From: Rallus limicola | Lineage: Eukaryota; Chordata; Aves; Gruiformes; Rallidae | Direction of reading: 5' to 3' | NCBI GenBank assembly: GCA_022605955.1 | Contig: JAKCOZ010000007.1 | Location: forward strand, 10,483,501 to 10,547,500 | Length of the DNA: 64,000 nucleotides | Part shown: piece after piece, positions 1 through 10,113 of the stretch | How positions within the stretch are numbered: position 1 is the first letter of the stretch | Layout of the letters: the number at the start of each line of letters is the position of its first letter | Translations under genes and position numbers: made by a program | Notes under the pieces: generated by a model | Databases searched by the model: none | What the model saw: the letters and a program-made list of their open reading frames with translations, nothing else | Told to the model about the DNA's origin: nothing

Positions 1-367
1 TTGTGATTGGTGATGGTTTGCGTAGGAGATGTGTTACCAAAACACCAACCTTGAGCTTAATCTTGTGTTGGGTTGTGTATTGGAGCCATTATTGGAGCCA
101 TTACTGTACTTCAGATGCCATCTCCTGTAGCCAGTTAATTATATTTCTTCCTCTGTGAGGAAATACAGAATGGTGCTTTTGCTACCTTCTTCTGTGATGT
201 TTTTTCCATCAGTACTTAAAATAGCTTATTGAACACACTTTGGGTAGTTAAAATACTTCTGTTGGCATTTCTTGGGAATATGGTTTGTTTGGTTTTCTCT
301 AAAAAGTGGTTTAGGAATATGACCCAGGCTCTTCAAGAAACATGGTCATAGATAGCACAGCATGTGA

Positions 368-562
368 GAGAATACGGGCAGGTATCTGGAGACCTCCTCG
401 TCCCCAGTGATTTGGAGCTTCACTCCCGAACAACTGGAGGATCCTGATGAAGTGATAGAGCCTTTGAAAGGGAAAGGCTGTGGCTGTGGCAAAGAGGCAC
501 AGCTTACTGCACTGTGTGAGAGAGGGAGAACAGAGCAACAGGCACTGTGGCTAATCCAGACA
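368..562 (+). pseudogene. gag-like fragment of the ERV-L-like provirus
   Basis: A 65-codon stretch is open between a TGA at 365 and a TGA at 563. It lacks an ATG start. It contains an acidic patch (TPEQLEDPDEVIEP), a short GCGCG run and a charged Q/E-rich tail. It lies upstream of, and on the same strand as, the pol remnants, so a gag origin is the simplest reading. Nearby frames continue in broken form to about 1900. The specific gag domain is not recognised, and it could also be part of a pre-gag or protease region. Confidence 0.4.
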
Positions 563-2189
563 TGATACCAGCCGTCCCCAGTAACTAAATAGAAACAATG
601 GAAGTGAAAGTTAGGTCCTTTAGCGAGGGATGGATAAGCTTCTCCTAAGAGGGAGCAGAAGAAAGAATCAGAAGAGGCAGCCTGTTCTGCAGCAGAGCAG
701 ACACAAGAAAAGGAGGAAGAAGAGACTGAAATGAGACACACACCACCCGATCCCTATCCCTAAGTGAACTGCAAGATACGTGAAAAGATTTTAGCCGTCA
801 ACCAAGTGAGGTAATTCTCATATGGTTACTTGGAGGCTGGGATATTGGGGCCAGTAGTCAGGAGTTAGAGGGTAAGGAAGCCCAACGTCTGGGATCCCTT
901 GCTAAGGATAAGGCCATTGGAAAAACAGGAAGGAGTCCTGAGTCTTTGACAGACACTCCTGTCAAGTGTGAAGGATAGGTTCCCTTCAGGAAAGAACTTG
1001 CAAATTCCTGAAGAAAATGGAACAACATTCAGGGAGGTACCCAGTATCTGTGGGAATTGGCCACGTTGGAGGTGATCTATAGTGACCAGGCATCCAAAGA
1101 TCCGGATGAAATCCAGTGTACACAGTCCATATGGTGAAAGTTTATACGGAGTGCTCTACACCTACACCCTGGCAATACTGAGCTGAGCAGACATGGAGGC
1201 ACCAGCTATAGATGAACTGGCCAGACACCTCCAAGAATATGCAGGTAATCTCACTCCTCCATGCATGCCTGTGTTTTAGCTGTGACAGGCTGACCCAAAA
1301 AGTGTCTGAGCAAGCCAAGAAGGGCAGGTCTTCCTCACACACTGCGAGTGAACCTTCTTCTATTGAAGGGAATGAGTACCAGTGGCACACACCTCATGCA
1401 ACCCTGTGGTTCTTCCTGTGTGACCAAGGGGACGATGTGAGGGAGTGGGATGGTGAGCCTGCCTGGAGACTAGAAGCTCAGGTATAGAAACTGCAAGGGG
1501 AAAGAACAGCCAAAAAGCATCCATCCAGGAAAATGACTGCTCCTGTGTCTGTTGGGCAGAGTAGAAGGGCTGATAATGCTTTCCACCCTGATGAAAGAAC
1601 TCCTATTTTGCAGTTACAGAAAACAAGTAATGAAGATTCCAATCAGGAATAGAGGGGAAATGCCTTTGGCCAAATGGAGGAAAGAGACAACCGGGAGTAC
1701 TGGACTATGTGGATTTGCTGGCCTGGTACATCAGCTCCATGGTTGTGTAAGGCTCTGGTGCACAGTGTACCATAATGCCATCAGATTACAAAGGGGCAGA
1801 ATCCATCCATATTTCTGGAGTGACAGAAAGATCCCAAGAACTGTGTTGGAGGCTGAGGTAAGCTTAACTGGGAATGAGTAGAAAAACTACACTATTGTGA
1901 CTGGTCTGGAGGCTCCATGTGTCCTTGGCATAGGTATCTGAGGACAGGGTATTTCAAAGACCCAAAAGGGTAGCAGTGGGATTTTGGTATAGCTACCTTG
2001 AGTACAGAAAAGATTAAACAGCTGTCTAGCTTGCCTGGTCTCTCAGAGGGTCCATCTGCAGTGGATTGTTTCTGAATGAAGACCAGCAGGTCCCAGTTGC
2101 TACAATGAGAGTGAACCAGTGACAATGCCTCAACAAGTGAGACTCCTTGATTCCCATCCATAAGTTCATCTGTTGACTGGAGAGTCAAG
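563..2189 (+). other. Probable decayed gag-pro region
   Basis: No intact domain is visible here. Plus-strand frames show short coding-like stretches, for example around 1130-1240 and 1552-1881 (an open frame of about 109 codons), separated by stops. Since gag-like sequence lies before it and reverse transcriptase after it on the same strand, it probably holds the rest of gag and the protease of the provirus. No protease Asp-Thr/Ser-Gly motif could be confirmed. Confidence 0.35.
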
Positions 2190-2353
2190 GAGTGATCAGC
2201 AAGACTCAGTCACCCTTTAATTGTTCCACATGGCCAGTGTGAAAGACTAATGGTGAATGGAGGATAACAGTGGACTGTTGAGCCCTGAACAAAGTCACAC
2301 CACCACTCAGTGCTACCATGCTGGACATGCTAGAACTCCAATACGAACTGGAG
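2190..2353 (+). pseudogene. Reverse transcriptase N-terminal part (pol, ERV-L-like)
   Basis: In one frame from about 2243 to 2353 the sequence encodes the fingers-region signature NGEWRITVD, then after one stop codon ALNKVTPPL, then MLDMLELQYELE. This is the conserved 'NG-WR-VDYR-LN' block of retroviral reverse transcriptases. The frame stops being pol exactly at 2353, where an LTR-like TG begins, and the following pol residues are found only at 4403 onwards. It is therefore the upstream half of a gene split by insertion. Confidence 0.65.
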
Positions 2354-2850
2354 TGTCCCAACCCAGAAAGGTCCAGTCTGGGGAGATTCGTTCTTATTCC
2401 CAGAGTGAGATTAAGGCACAAATGAGGTCAGATGCCATGAAGAAAAGATGTTTAATAGTTAAAGTTTAATAGTTACAAAACTCAGTTTCTTGTAGCAATA
2501 TCCAACGTCAATACCAATAACAATACTCAATATAGTTATCAATATTTCAATCATTAGCAGCACTTACATGCTACTAACCAAGTGTATACATCAGGCACTA
2601 GTAACCTGCTATACCACACATGCCCAAAGGACCAGTCTCCAAAAAACAAATACCAAGATACCCAAGTATACCAGATACAACTGGGTATACACCAAAACCA
2701 AGAGCTCAAATAACTTTAAAAGAATACCTTAATAATGGGAGGATGGTCCTTGTCTGTTCCCACAGTGAGTGGAGCAGGGTGAGGAGTCTCTGTCCTGGGG
2801 CATGCCTAGGGTGTCCTGTTCCTTACCAGATCCTGCAGCCGAGCAGAAAG

Positions 2851-2869
2851 GGTCCCATCTGTGGTGCCA
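2851..2869 (-). other. Primer-binding-site-like sequence
   Basis: On the minus strand this reads TGGCACCACAGATGGGACC, three bases after a U5-like end (CCTTCA at 2873-2878). The TGG start, the spacing and a downstream GTAAGG splice-donor-like site are what a retroviral leader shows. It partly resembles a lysine-tRNA type site but the match is imperfect, so the tRNA is not assigned. Confidence 0.35.
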
Positions 2870-3084
2870 AACTGAAGGCTCAAAAAGCTGGAATCAACTC
2901 TCAATAGCCTTGGTGACTATTAAGCAGATATTCTTTATAGCTGCACTGGGTGCACAGGGGATCGCTCCACCACAGACGTGCACACCAATGTGGCAGTTCT
3001 TCATTCAATTCATTCAGTTCAAGGATACTTATTCATTAGGTGAGCTCATATGCTTATACATATTCATAACCTGTCCCTGCTTCG

Positions 3085-3674
3085 TGTCCTGGTTTCAGTC
3101 AGGATAGAGTTAACTTCATTTGTAGCAGCGGATGGAATGCTGTGTTTGGGAGTTAAAATGAAAGCAGTGCTGATAACACCCTGATGTTTTTAGTTGCAGT
3201 CAGACAGTCAAAGCCAGGACAGGTGACCCAGATGGGCCAAAGAGAGCATTCCATGCCAATTACGTCCTGCCCAGGATAAAGGGGGGCTGATGGGAGGAAG
3301 AAGTGGGGGCGGTTCCAGGACACGAGCGGCCGGGACGCGAGGGTCTTGGGGGACAGTCGGGTTCCAGGATGGCTCTGGGTGGTGCGGCCTGAGTTGTGTG
3401 GTTCGGTGAGAAACTGCATTGTGTATCAATAGTTTCATATTCTTTTGCTCTAAAGTCTTGTTAGCATTGTATATATTTTATCTTTCTGTTATCTTAGTAA
3501 ACTATCCTTATCCCAACCCACGGGCCTCTTAGTTTCTTGGTTTTGGAGTTATTTGCCCCTTCCTTTTCCCTTCCCTTGTTTCCCCCCCGCCCTTTCCCTT
3601 TTCTCCTGCTCTTTTACTTTAAGTAGCAGGCAGCTGCGTGGATCTCAGCCCACAGCCGGGGTGAAACCACGACA
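3085..3674 (+). mobile_element. Solo LTR, ERV-L type, nested
   Basis: A 590-base element starts TGTCCTGGTTTCAG and ends CCACGACA. It carries the usual avian ERV-L LTR landmarks: the 'gatagagttaa' block near the start, 'gctgataacac', the 'aagtcttg...ttatcttagtaaact' 3' part and the 'cccacgggcctcttag' run. It interrupts a sequence that is continuous in the related element near 62885, which serves as an empty site. Exactly five extra bases (gtctg, 3675-3679) lie between its end and the resumed sequence, consistent with a decayed 5-base duplication of cttcg. No internal retroviral sequence is present, so it is a solo LTR. Confidence 0.75.
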
Positions 3675-4402
3675 GTCTGTATTAAAATTAGTTCCAAGAG
3701 GTGATTTCCATAACTCCTCCCCACTGCGCCTGCGTGCTCTCTCCTGCTGATGGTCGTCGGGGGGACTGGGGATGAAGACGGATGGCTCCTCTTCATCACA
3801 AGTAACCTTCTGTTTAGCGCAGACTCAGTTACCCCTTGACTCTGATTCAGACTGCAAGTTTGGTTTCAGCAGGTTTTGTGCACTTTTTCCTGACTCTTCA
3901 AAGACATGGGGGAGCTCGAAGTAGCTACAGAAATGCTTTGCCTGAATTTATGACCAATTACGAGACAAGCAAGGAAGGAATTTGTCGAACAGATAAGGAG
4001 TTTGTTAGACCAATGGGGGACTGGAACTCGTCAAAGAAATCATTTTATTTTCACAGAGCACATAGTCCTTGAGTGCCTAACTTACTCAAAATATGGTGTT
4101 AGTCTCAAACTTATGTCTCAATTGATGTTTCTTCTTTATCAGTCCTGGGTTCACTTTAAATTACTAAAAATGAGCTGTTCAAACAAGACATTGTTTATGC
4201 AAGGTCATTCCCTGACGTACTCACTGTGGCACTTCAAACCATCCCGTTAGCAAGCCCCCCTAACCCTTTACAAGCATCTTATTAGCAAGTCCCCTTTATC
4301 ACAAAATAGCAGGAATAGCAGGAGGTGCAATATTTCAGCAGTGTTCGGGCAGATGTCCGCTGGCACAGGCATCCGTTGAGGGACACAGTCCTTCCCAGGG
4401 AG

Positions 4403-4900
4403 CCAAAGGCAGCCAAGTGGTATGCCACCGTTTTTCTTGATCCCTTTGGCAGCAGGGTGACAGCCACCGTTTGCTTTCACTTGGAAGGGTGTCCAGTACA
4501 CCTGGAATTGCCTGCCCTAGGGGTGGAAAGACAGCCCCACCATTTGCCATGGGCTGATCCAGACTGCACTGGAGCAGGGTGATGCTCTGGAGCACCTGCA
4601 GTATATTGATGACATCATTGTGTGGCGCAACACAGCAAAAGTTAGAAGGGGAGAAGAATAATCCAGAAGCTTGTGAAAGCTAGTTTTGGTATAAAACAAA
4701 GTAAGGTCAAGGAACCTGCACAGGAGATCAATTTTTTAGGAATAAAATGGCAGGATGGATGCTATCAGGTCCCAGTGAAGCAGCTATGTCTCCACCAAGT
4801 AACACAAAGGAAACACAAGTTTTCTTGGGTGTTGTTGGTTTTTGGAGAATGCGCATTCCAGGTTGTGGTCTTACTGTAGCCTTCTCTGTCAGAACAACTG
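4403..4900 (+). pseudogene. Reverse transcriptase palm and thumb (pol, ERV-L-like)
   Basis: The sequence resumes pol at KAAKWYA. The catalytic box YIDD is encoded at 4602-4613 with both aspartates intact, followed by IIVW. The thumb motif INFLGIKWQDG follows near 4720-4760. Reading shifts frame several times, including a stop shortly after the YIDD box. It belongs with the fragment ending at 2353. Confidence 0.8.
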
Positions 4901-5440
4901 AAAAACAACTTTGAATGGGGCCCCGAAAAACCTTTGAACAAATTAATCAGGAGGTACTCCATGCAGTAGCCCTTAGGCCAGTCCAGGCAAGACCAGATGT
5001 TAAAAATGTCCTCTACACCACAGCTGAGGAGAATGGCCCTAACTGGGGCTCTGGCAGAAAGCACCAGGTGAGACTCAAGGTCAGCTTGTGGTACTTTGGA
5101 GCCACGGATCCAAGGGATTGGAAGCCAACTGAAAAGGAGAGATTGTCAGCATATGAACAAATGCAAACCACTTCAGAAGTGTTTGGTACTGAAGCCCAGC
5201 TCCTCCTGGCACCCCAGCTGGCAGTGCTGGGCTGGGTGTTCAAAGGGAGGGTCCCCTCTACACATCATCCAACTGATGCTACATGGACTAAGTGGGTCAC
5301 ACTGATCACACAGCAGGATCAAATAGGAAACCCCAGTTGCCCAGGAATTCTGGGACTGACCACAGACTGAGGTGGTCAGAGGGTTGAAACTTTGGAGTGT
5401 TGCCAGAGGAGGTGATGTGCTGAAGAGGCTCCAGCGTATA
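4901..5440 (+). pseudogene. RT connection region (pol, ERV-L-like)
   Basis: A 151-codon open frame (4915-5370) links the thumb to RNase H. It contains NQEVLHAVAL, DVKNVLYTTAEENGPNW, PTEKERLSAYEQ and STHHPTDATWTKW, all typical of the connection subdomain of this retrovirus group. It is the longest intact piece of the provirus. The ATG is internal to pol and does not mark a real gene start. Confidence 0.75.
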
Positions 5441-5900
5441 ATAAATTACCAGAAAATGAGAAGCAATGTGCCCTGTTTACAGATGGGTCCTGTTGTACTG
5501 TGGGAAGACATCAAAGGTGGAAGGCTGCCGTATGGAGTCCTGCGTGACAACTCACAGGAACTGCTGAAGGAGAAGGTGAATCAAGTCACTTTGTGGAAGT
5601 GAAATCCATCCAGCTGGCTTTAGGGATTGCTGATGAAGAAAAAGCAGCCAGTACTTTATCACTATACTGACTCATGGATGGTGGCCAATGCTCTGCAGGG
5701 GTGGCTACGGCAGTGGAAATAAAACAACTGGACTGCTCCACCATGGCAAGTTATTGTTGCCTGGCTAGAGAAGCTGGCTGCAAGTATGTCACATAGGTGC
5801 CCGTGTACCCCAGAGTCGAGCCACTGAGGAACATCAAAACAACCAGCAGGTGGACTGGATTGCTGGAATTGAAGTGGCTCAGGTGGATGTGGTAACACAA
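5440..5900 (+). pseudogene. RNase H domain (pol, ERV-L-like)
   Basis: The three acidic positions expected of RNase H can be traced across frames: ALFTDGS near 5470-5490, SHFVEVKSIQLAL near 5590-5625, and YTDSWMVANAL near 5664-5696. Further on, EEHQNNQQVDWIA (about 5828-5866) matches the end of the domain. Frameshifts separate the blocks. Confidence 0.75.
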
Positions 5901-5929
5901 AGGTGAGCTATGACACCTATGGGCACGGT

Positions 5930-6755
5930 CTGCCCATGACACCTCAGGCCACCAAGGAAGCGATGCAGCGTATAAATTGGCTTGTGATCAAGGGGTGAGC
6001 TTGACCGTGGACACTATCTCACAGGTTATACGTGAATGTGAAACATGCACTGCCATCAAGCAAGCCAAGCTGTTAAAGCCTCTGTGGTATGGAGGATGAT
6101 GGCTGAAATATAAATGTGGGGAGGCCTGGCAGGTTGATTACATCATACTCCTGCACACCCACCAAGGCAAAAGCTACGTGCTTACAATGGTTGAAGCAAC
6201 CACTTGGCTGGCTGGAAACAGAGCCTGTGCCCCATGCCACCACCCAGAACATGATCCTGGGCCTTGAAAAGCAATTCCTGTGGTGACATGGCACCCCAGA
6301 AAGAATTGAGTCAGACAGTGGGACTCATTTCCGAAACCCTCTCACTGGGCCAGGGAGCATGGCAGTGAGTGGGTGTATCACACCCCCTGTCACACACCTG
6401 CCTTTGGGGAAATCAAACAAGACAGTGGATTGTTAAAACCCACACTCAGAGCAATGGGTGGTGGGACCTTGAAACATCGGGATACATGTTTAGCAGAAGG
6501 CACTTGACAAATTAATACTAGAGGATCTACCAGTTAACCTGGCCCTGCCCAATCAAAACCATGAACACTGTAGAGGAGATAAGATCCCCGTAGTTCATAT
6601 AACGAACTTGTTGGGGAAACCAGTCTGGATTACTTCTTCCTCAGTGAAGGACAAACCTATCTGTGGGCCTGTTTTTGCTCAAAGACCTGGGTTTGCTTGG
6701 TGGGCAATGCAGAAGCATGATGGAGTCCAATGTGTATCTCAGTCCTGAATGAAAA
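5930..6755 (+). pseudogene. Integrase (pol, ERV-L-like)
   Basis: The N-terminal zinc-binding histidines and cysteines are preserved in a single frame at about 5935-6065 (HDTSGH and then CETC, about 35 residues apart). The catalytic core shows WQVDYI (first Asp, about 6128-6145), ESDSGTHF (second Asp, about 6307-6330) and a GEIK block (Glu, about 6405-6416). The C-terminal SH3-like region is seen at about 6590-6750 (VVHITNLLGKPVW, PGFAWWAMQKHDG). Frameshifts lie between the core motifs. No envelope gene follows. Confidence 0.8.
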
Positions 6756-6956
6756 TAATTCATTATTTGAGTTGCATGTTATGGGGATTACTATAGCAGA
6801 AACCCCTTGTTGCTAGCCAGGCTAGGACCAAGGGGAGGAGTTCATTGCAATGTTAAATTCTATAACCTGGTCCAGAGAAACCAGGGGTGGAGATTGTAAT
6901 GGATGCACCTTTAGATTACTGTAACCCATGGGAATTACTACGGCAGGAACCACGTG
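6756..6956 (+). other. 3' untranslated tail of the provirus
   Basis: There is no open frame. Two similar blocks of about 30 bases occur, at 6778-6808 (ggggattactatagcagaaac) and 6930-6955 (gggaattactacggcaggaac), suggesting a small internal duplication. A purine-rich tract at about 6880-6896 (aaaccaggggtggagatt) is a candidate polypurine tract. Confidence 0.4.
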
Positions 6957-7318
6957 AGAAGAGGAGACTGAGGGGTGGCCTCATAATGTTTATAATATGT
7001 AAAGGGCAAGTGTCAGGAGGATGGAGCCAAGGCTCTTCTTGTGATGTCCAATGGTAGCACAAGGGACAATGGGTGCAAACTGGAGCATAGGAGGTTCCAT
7101 GTAAACATAAGGAAAAACTTTTTCACTGTGATGGTGACAGAGCACTGGGACAGGCTGCCCAGAGAGGTTGTGGAGTCTCCTTCTCTGGAGGCATTAAAAA
7201 TCCACCTGGACGCCTCCCTGTGTGACCTACTGCAAGTGATCCTTCTCTGACAAGGGTGCTGGACTAGATGATCTTTCAAGATCCCCTCCAACCTCTAATG
7301 TTCTGTGATTCTGTGATA
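6957..7318 (+). mobile_element. CR1 LINE, 5'-truncated 3' end
   Basis: This is a CR1 3' end in plus orientation. It includes the 'ggacaggctgcccagagaggttgtgga' core, the 'ggactagatgatctttcaag' block and the terminal repeats TTCTGTGATTCTGTGATA. It is non-coding and strongly 5'-truncated. It sits between the retroviral tail and the 3' LTR, replacing the first bases of that LTR. Confidence 0.9.
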
Positions 7319-7337
7319 GAGGACAAGCCTTAAAAGA

Positions 7338-7680
7338 AGCAGTGGTATGGGATATAGGTTTTGGGTTTGTGTTGATAACACAGATGTTTTTGTTACTGCT
7401 GAGCAGTGCTTACACAGAGCTAAGGCCTTTTCTGCTTCTTACCCCATTCCTCCAGTGAGCAGGCTGGGGGTGCACAAGGAATTAGGAGGGGACACAGCTG
7501 GGACAGCTTTCCCCAACATGCCATATCATGTCATATATAGTAGGGGGAAAGTTGTTTGGGGGAACTGCTGCTCAGAGACTTGCCAATTTATTTCAATTAT
7601 TAAACTGTTCTTATCAGAACCATGAGTTTTCTCACTTTTACCCTTCCAACTCTCTTCTCTCACATTGTGCTGATAGAAGT
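7338..7680 (+). mobile_element. 3' LTR remnant of the ERV-L-like provirus
   Basis: This matches the avian ERV-L LTR pattern: 'gtgttgataacacagatgtttt', 'gctgagcagtgcttacacaga', 'aggctgggggtgcacaagga', 'gagttttctcacttttaccct'. The first few dozen bases are missing next to the CR1, and an internal part upstream of the polyadenylation region is shortened. It follows pol in the correct orientation, so it is taken as the 3' LTR. The right boundary is unclear. Confidence 0.65.
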
Positions 7681-7943
7681 GAGGTGCAGATATGTATATT
7701 TATGGCAAGTAGAACTGTTCCAGATCCAACAAGCCATTTTGGAGGATTCTCCTGGCTGATTGGGTTTGTTTGTTTGTCTGCTACTCTCTGTGTGCTCTAC
7801 CTGACTGGGTTATGCCTCACCTCTCAGGAGTGAAGACAGGACCAAGAATGATCAAGGATGGACCCTTCCACCTTCCGGGCAGCGTACACTGCCACAAATC
7901 AATTAGGCAGAGAACTTTGAGTCATTATATGTAGACACTATTC

Positions 7944-8027
7944 CTAGGGAACCTGCTCTGTCAGGGGGGGTTGGATTCGATGATCCCTGGAGGTCCCTTC
8001 CACTCCTACGATTCTGTGAATCTGTGA
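7944..8027 (+). mobile_element. CR1 LINE tail fragment
   Basis: A short CR1 3' end: the 'cagggggggttggattcgatgatccctggaggtcccttcca' type run followed by ATTCTGTGAATCTGTGA. Only about 84 bases remain. Confidence 0.85.
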
Positions 8028-9799
8028 ACTGCCCCAGTTCTGCCCCAGAGCTGGAGGTAGCTGTCACTGTGTCGTGCACGTCTCCCAGCTTAGGCATACA
8101 GGCCCGGACAGGTCCCACCTACTGTAAGTACCTTGTAACAGGTAGTCAAGAATGTCCTGCAGAGCACCTACTCCATACTTCAGCCACGCTTCAGGGCTCT
8201 CCCAGCCCTTTGTGTCTTCTGGAAACCTGCAGAAAGAGGCAAAAATCCACAGTAGTTTGCAACAGCAGGGAAGTAGCTGTGGCTCTCTGGTTTCTAACCA
8301 GCTGTGCCCTCCCGCAAGCAGTGCAGCAAGGAGGCACTAAGTGTGAAAGATGACGGCACTCACGAGTTAAACGAGGTATGAGCCCAGGACTGCCCCTCTG
8401 TGCTCTGTCTCTGGAGGCCTGCCAGAATCACAGTGTTTATCTACACCAAGCCCATGTGGGTTATTTGCTCTTAGAAGCAGGTTTCTTTAGCCCTCAAGAC
8501 TTCAGTGTGCTTGTGTGTCTCCACAGTCCCATATTTGTATTACTCAGAACAACATCCACAATAAGAGTCTTACAAAAGTGTAGATGGGGCCACTGTGACC
8601 ACTCCTTTGATACAGCCCCTCACTCCAAGCTTGGATATGGGAAGAGCAGTAGAGATGGAGTATGAGCAGCAAAAATGCCTGTTTTGTTTCAGGAAGGACT
8701 TGTTTTAAGCAATGGCACCTCTCCACCCACTGTCCCCAACCATTTGATGACCACTGTCTACTATACAAAACAATGCAAAAATGGCTTCAACAACAATGGT
8801 CCTGGTGCCTTACCTTTTGCATTCCTACAAGCCTCCAAGGTACTTCTGGGGCTCATCCATGGCTCCTGAAGCCTGAGGAATTCACCTCGACCAGCATGTT
8901 CTCTTACATAATTTAGATTTCTTACTTCTCAAAAGGAAAAGACCATCTAAAAAAAAACCCAAACCCAGCCTATTGAATAATGCTTCAAGGCTCTGAAACA
9001 GAAAGAAATGCTTAGTGAAGTACCTCGAGAGTGACAGCAGTATGCCTGAAATGCGAAGGATTGCATGAATATTTGTATTTATGACCACTAGCCTACAGAG
9101 AACAGTGCTGCCTTAGCAAAGTCCTCACTCTGTTTAACACATACTGAACATTGCAGTGTTAAGCTCTATATCTTTTCATATATTTCCAATTCAACTTGGC
9201 ATAATGGTTCTTGTGAAAGAAAGTTAAACTGAAGCTCCTTGTACTTCCCACAGACATTCTTTGAACCAGAGGTGTGCTTTGTTTTCTGAAGTTCATATCC
9301 CCATTCAAACAAATATGTGGTAAAAATTGTGCTCATGTGTGAAAAAGCCATATGCAGTGTTGAAATTCTGGCCAACTTGCTACAGAGATACTACATGCTG
9401 GAGAAATGATGACTCAGTATGGGAATTTTACTCATCGTGTAATGCGCTCAACTGCGTAAGCAACTTCTTGCCTTCACTACTCTTAGTCATGCCAGAGACC
9501 AGGGAGGTAGAGATGTGCATGCCCATAGGCAGGGGAGCTTAGGAAGGTACTCTAGTGTTTCTGCTGTCTTTGTGGTTTTGTTGTTGCTTTGTTTAAAAAA
9601 TTTGTTATTTACTCTCCCTGTAAGATCAAGTACTGCCATGGTGCTTCTCAGTCTCTGATAGCAAGGAAAAGGCCATTTCAGCCTTTGCCTCCAAACTTTC
9701 AAGACTCCTCTCTCTGTAACAACCCTCTCTGTTGTGCTTAGCGTGAATGGAAAGCTACCTGTTGGCATATCGGTGACTTTCTGTTTTGCTATGGCTTCC
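8028..9799 (+). other. Unique sequence, no gene seen
   Basis: Only short frames with no recognisable domain occur on either strand. No repeat family was recognised. There is an A-run at about 8950-8960. Confidence 0.5.
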
Positions 9800-10113
9800 T
9801 GATGAGAGGGAGAGAAGGGGCAGGCACCAATCTCCTCTCTTTGTTGACCAGTGTTAGAACATGAGGGAACATTATGAAGCTGTGACAGGGGAGATTTAGG
9901 TTGGGTTTTAGGAAGAGGTTCTTTACTGACAGGGTGGTCGTGCACTGGCACAGGCTCCCCAGGGAAGTGGTCACAGCATTGAGCTTGACTGAATTCAAAG
10001 CATCTGGAGGATGCACTCAGTCCCATGCTCTGACTTGTCTGGCTCTGTGTGGAGCCAGGAGTTGGACTTGATGATCCTTATGGGTCCCTTCCAACTCAGG
10101 AGATTCTGTGATG
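9800..10113 (+). mobile_element. CR1 LINE, 5'-truncated 3' end
   Basis: CR1 3' end with the core 'gcactggcacaggctccccagggaagtggt', then 'gttggacttgatgatccttatgggtcccttccaactc' type sequence and a single terminal GATTCTGTGATG. Minus-strand open frames here are shadows of the repeat. Confidence 0.9.

Larger units (their letters stand above)
2354..4397 (-). mobile_element. LTR-derived insertion inside ERV-L pol
   Basis: The segment starts TGTCCCA and ends TTCCCA, so it has TG...CA ends. It is flanked by near-identical 5-base direct repeats, tggag (2349-2353) and gggag (4398-4402), as expected of a target-site duplication. Outside these repeats the pol reading frame is co-linear across the gap. 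Read on the minus strand, the left part looks like an LTR R/U5 end (ATTAAA signal near 2450). The middle carries a U5-like end, a primer-binding-site-like sequence (2851-2869) and a GTAAGG donor-like site (about 2821-2826). The right part contains a promoter-like core shared with the element at 62.7 kb. It may be a solo LTR or a collapsed provirus of another ERV class. A younger LTR (3085-3674) is nested in it. Confidence 0.6.
1..7680 (+). mobile_element. Degenerate ERV-L-like provirus (composite, interrupted)
   Basis: A decayed endogenous retrovirus in plus orientation. Read left to right it gives a gag-like open stretch (368-562), the N-terminal part of reverse transcriptase (about 2190-2353), the rest of reverse transcriptase (4403-4900), RNase H (5440-5900), integrase (5930-6750) and a damaged 3' LTR (7338-7680). 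The order is the standard gag-pol order, and the integrase C-terminal region runs close to the LTR with no visible env, as is usual for ERV-L. The coding parts are broken by many frameshifts and stops, so no protein can be made. Two later insertions interrupt it: LTR material at 2354-4397 and a CR1 at 6957-7318. The 5' LTR is not in the window or is too decayed to see. The assignment to an ERV-L-like group rests on the pol motifs and LTR type and was not tested by alignment. Confidence 0.8.
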
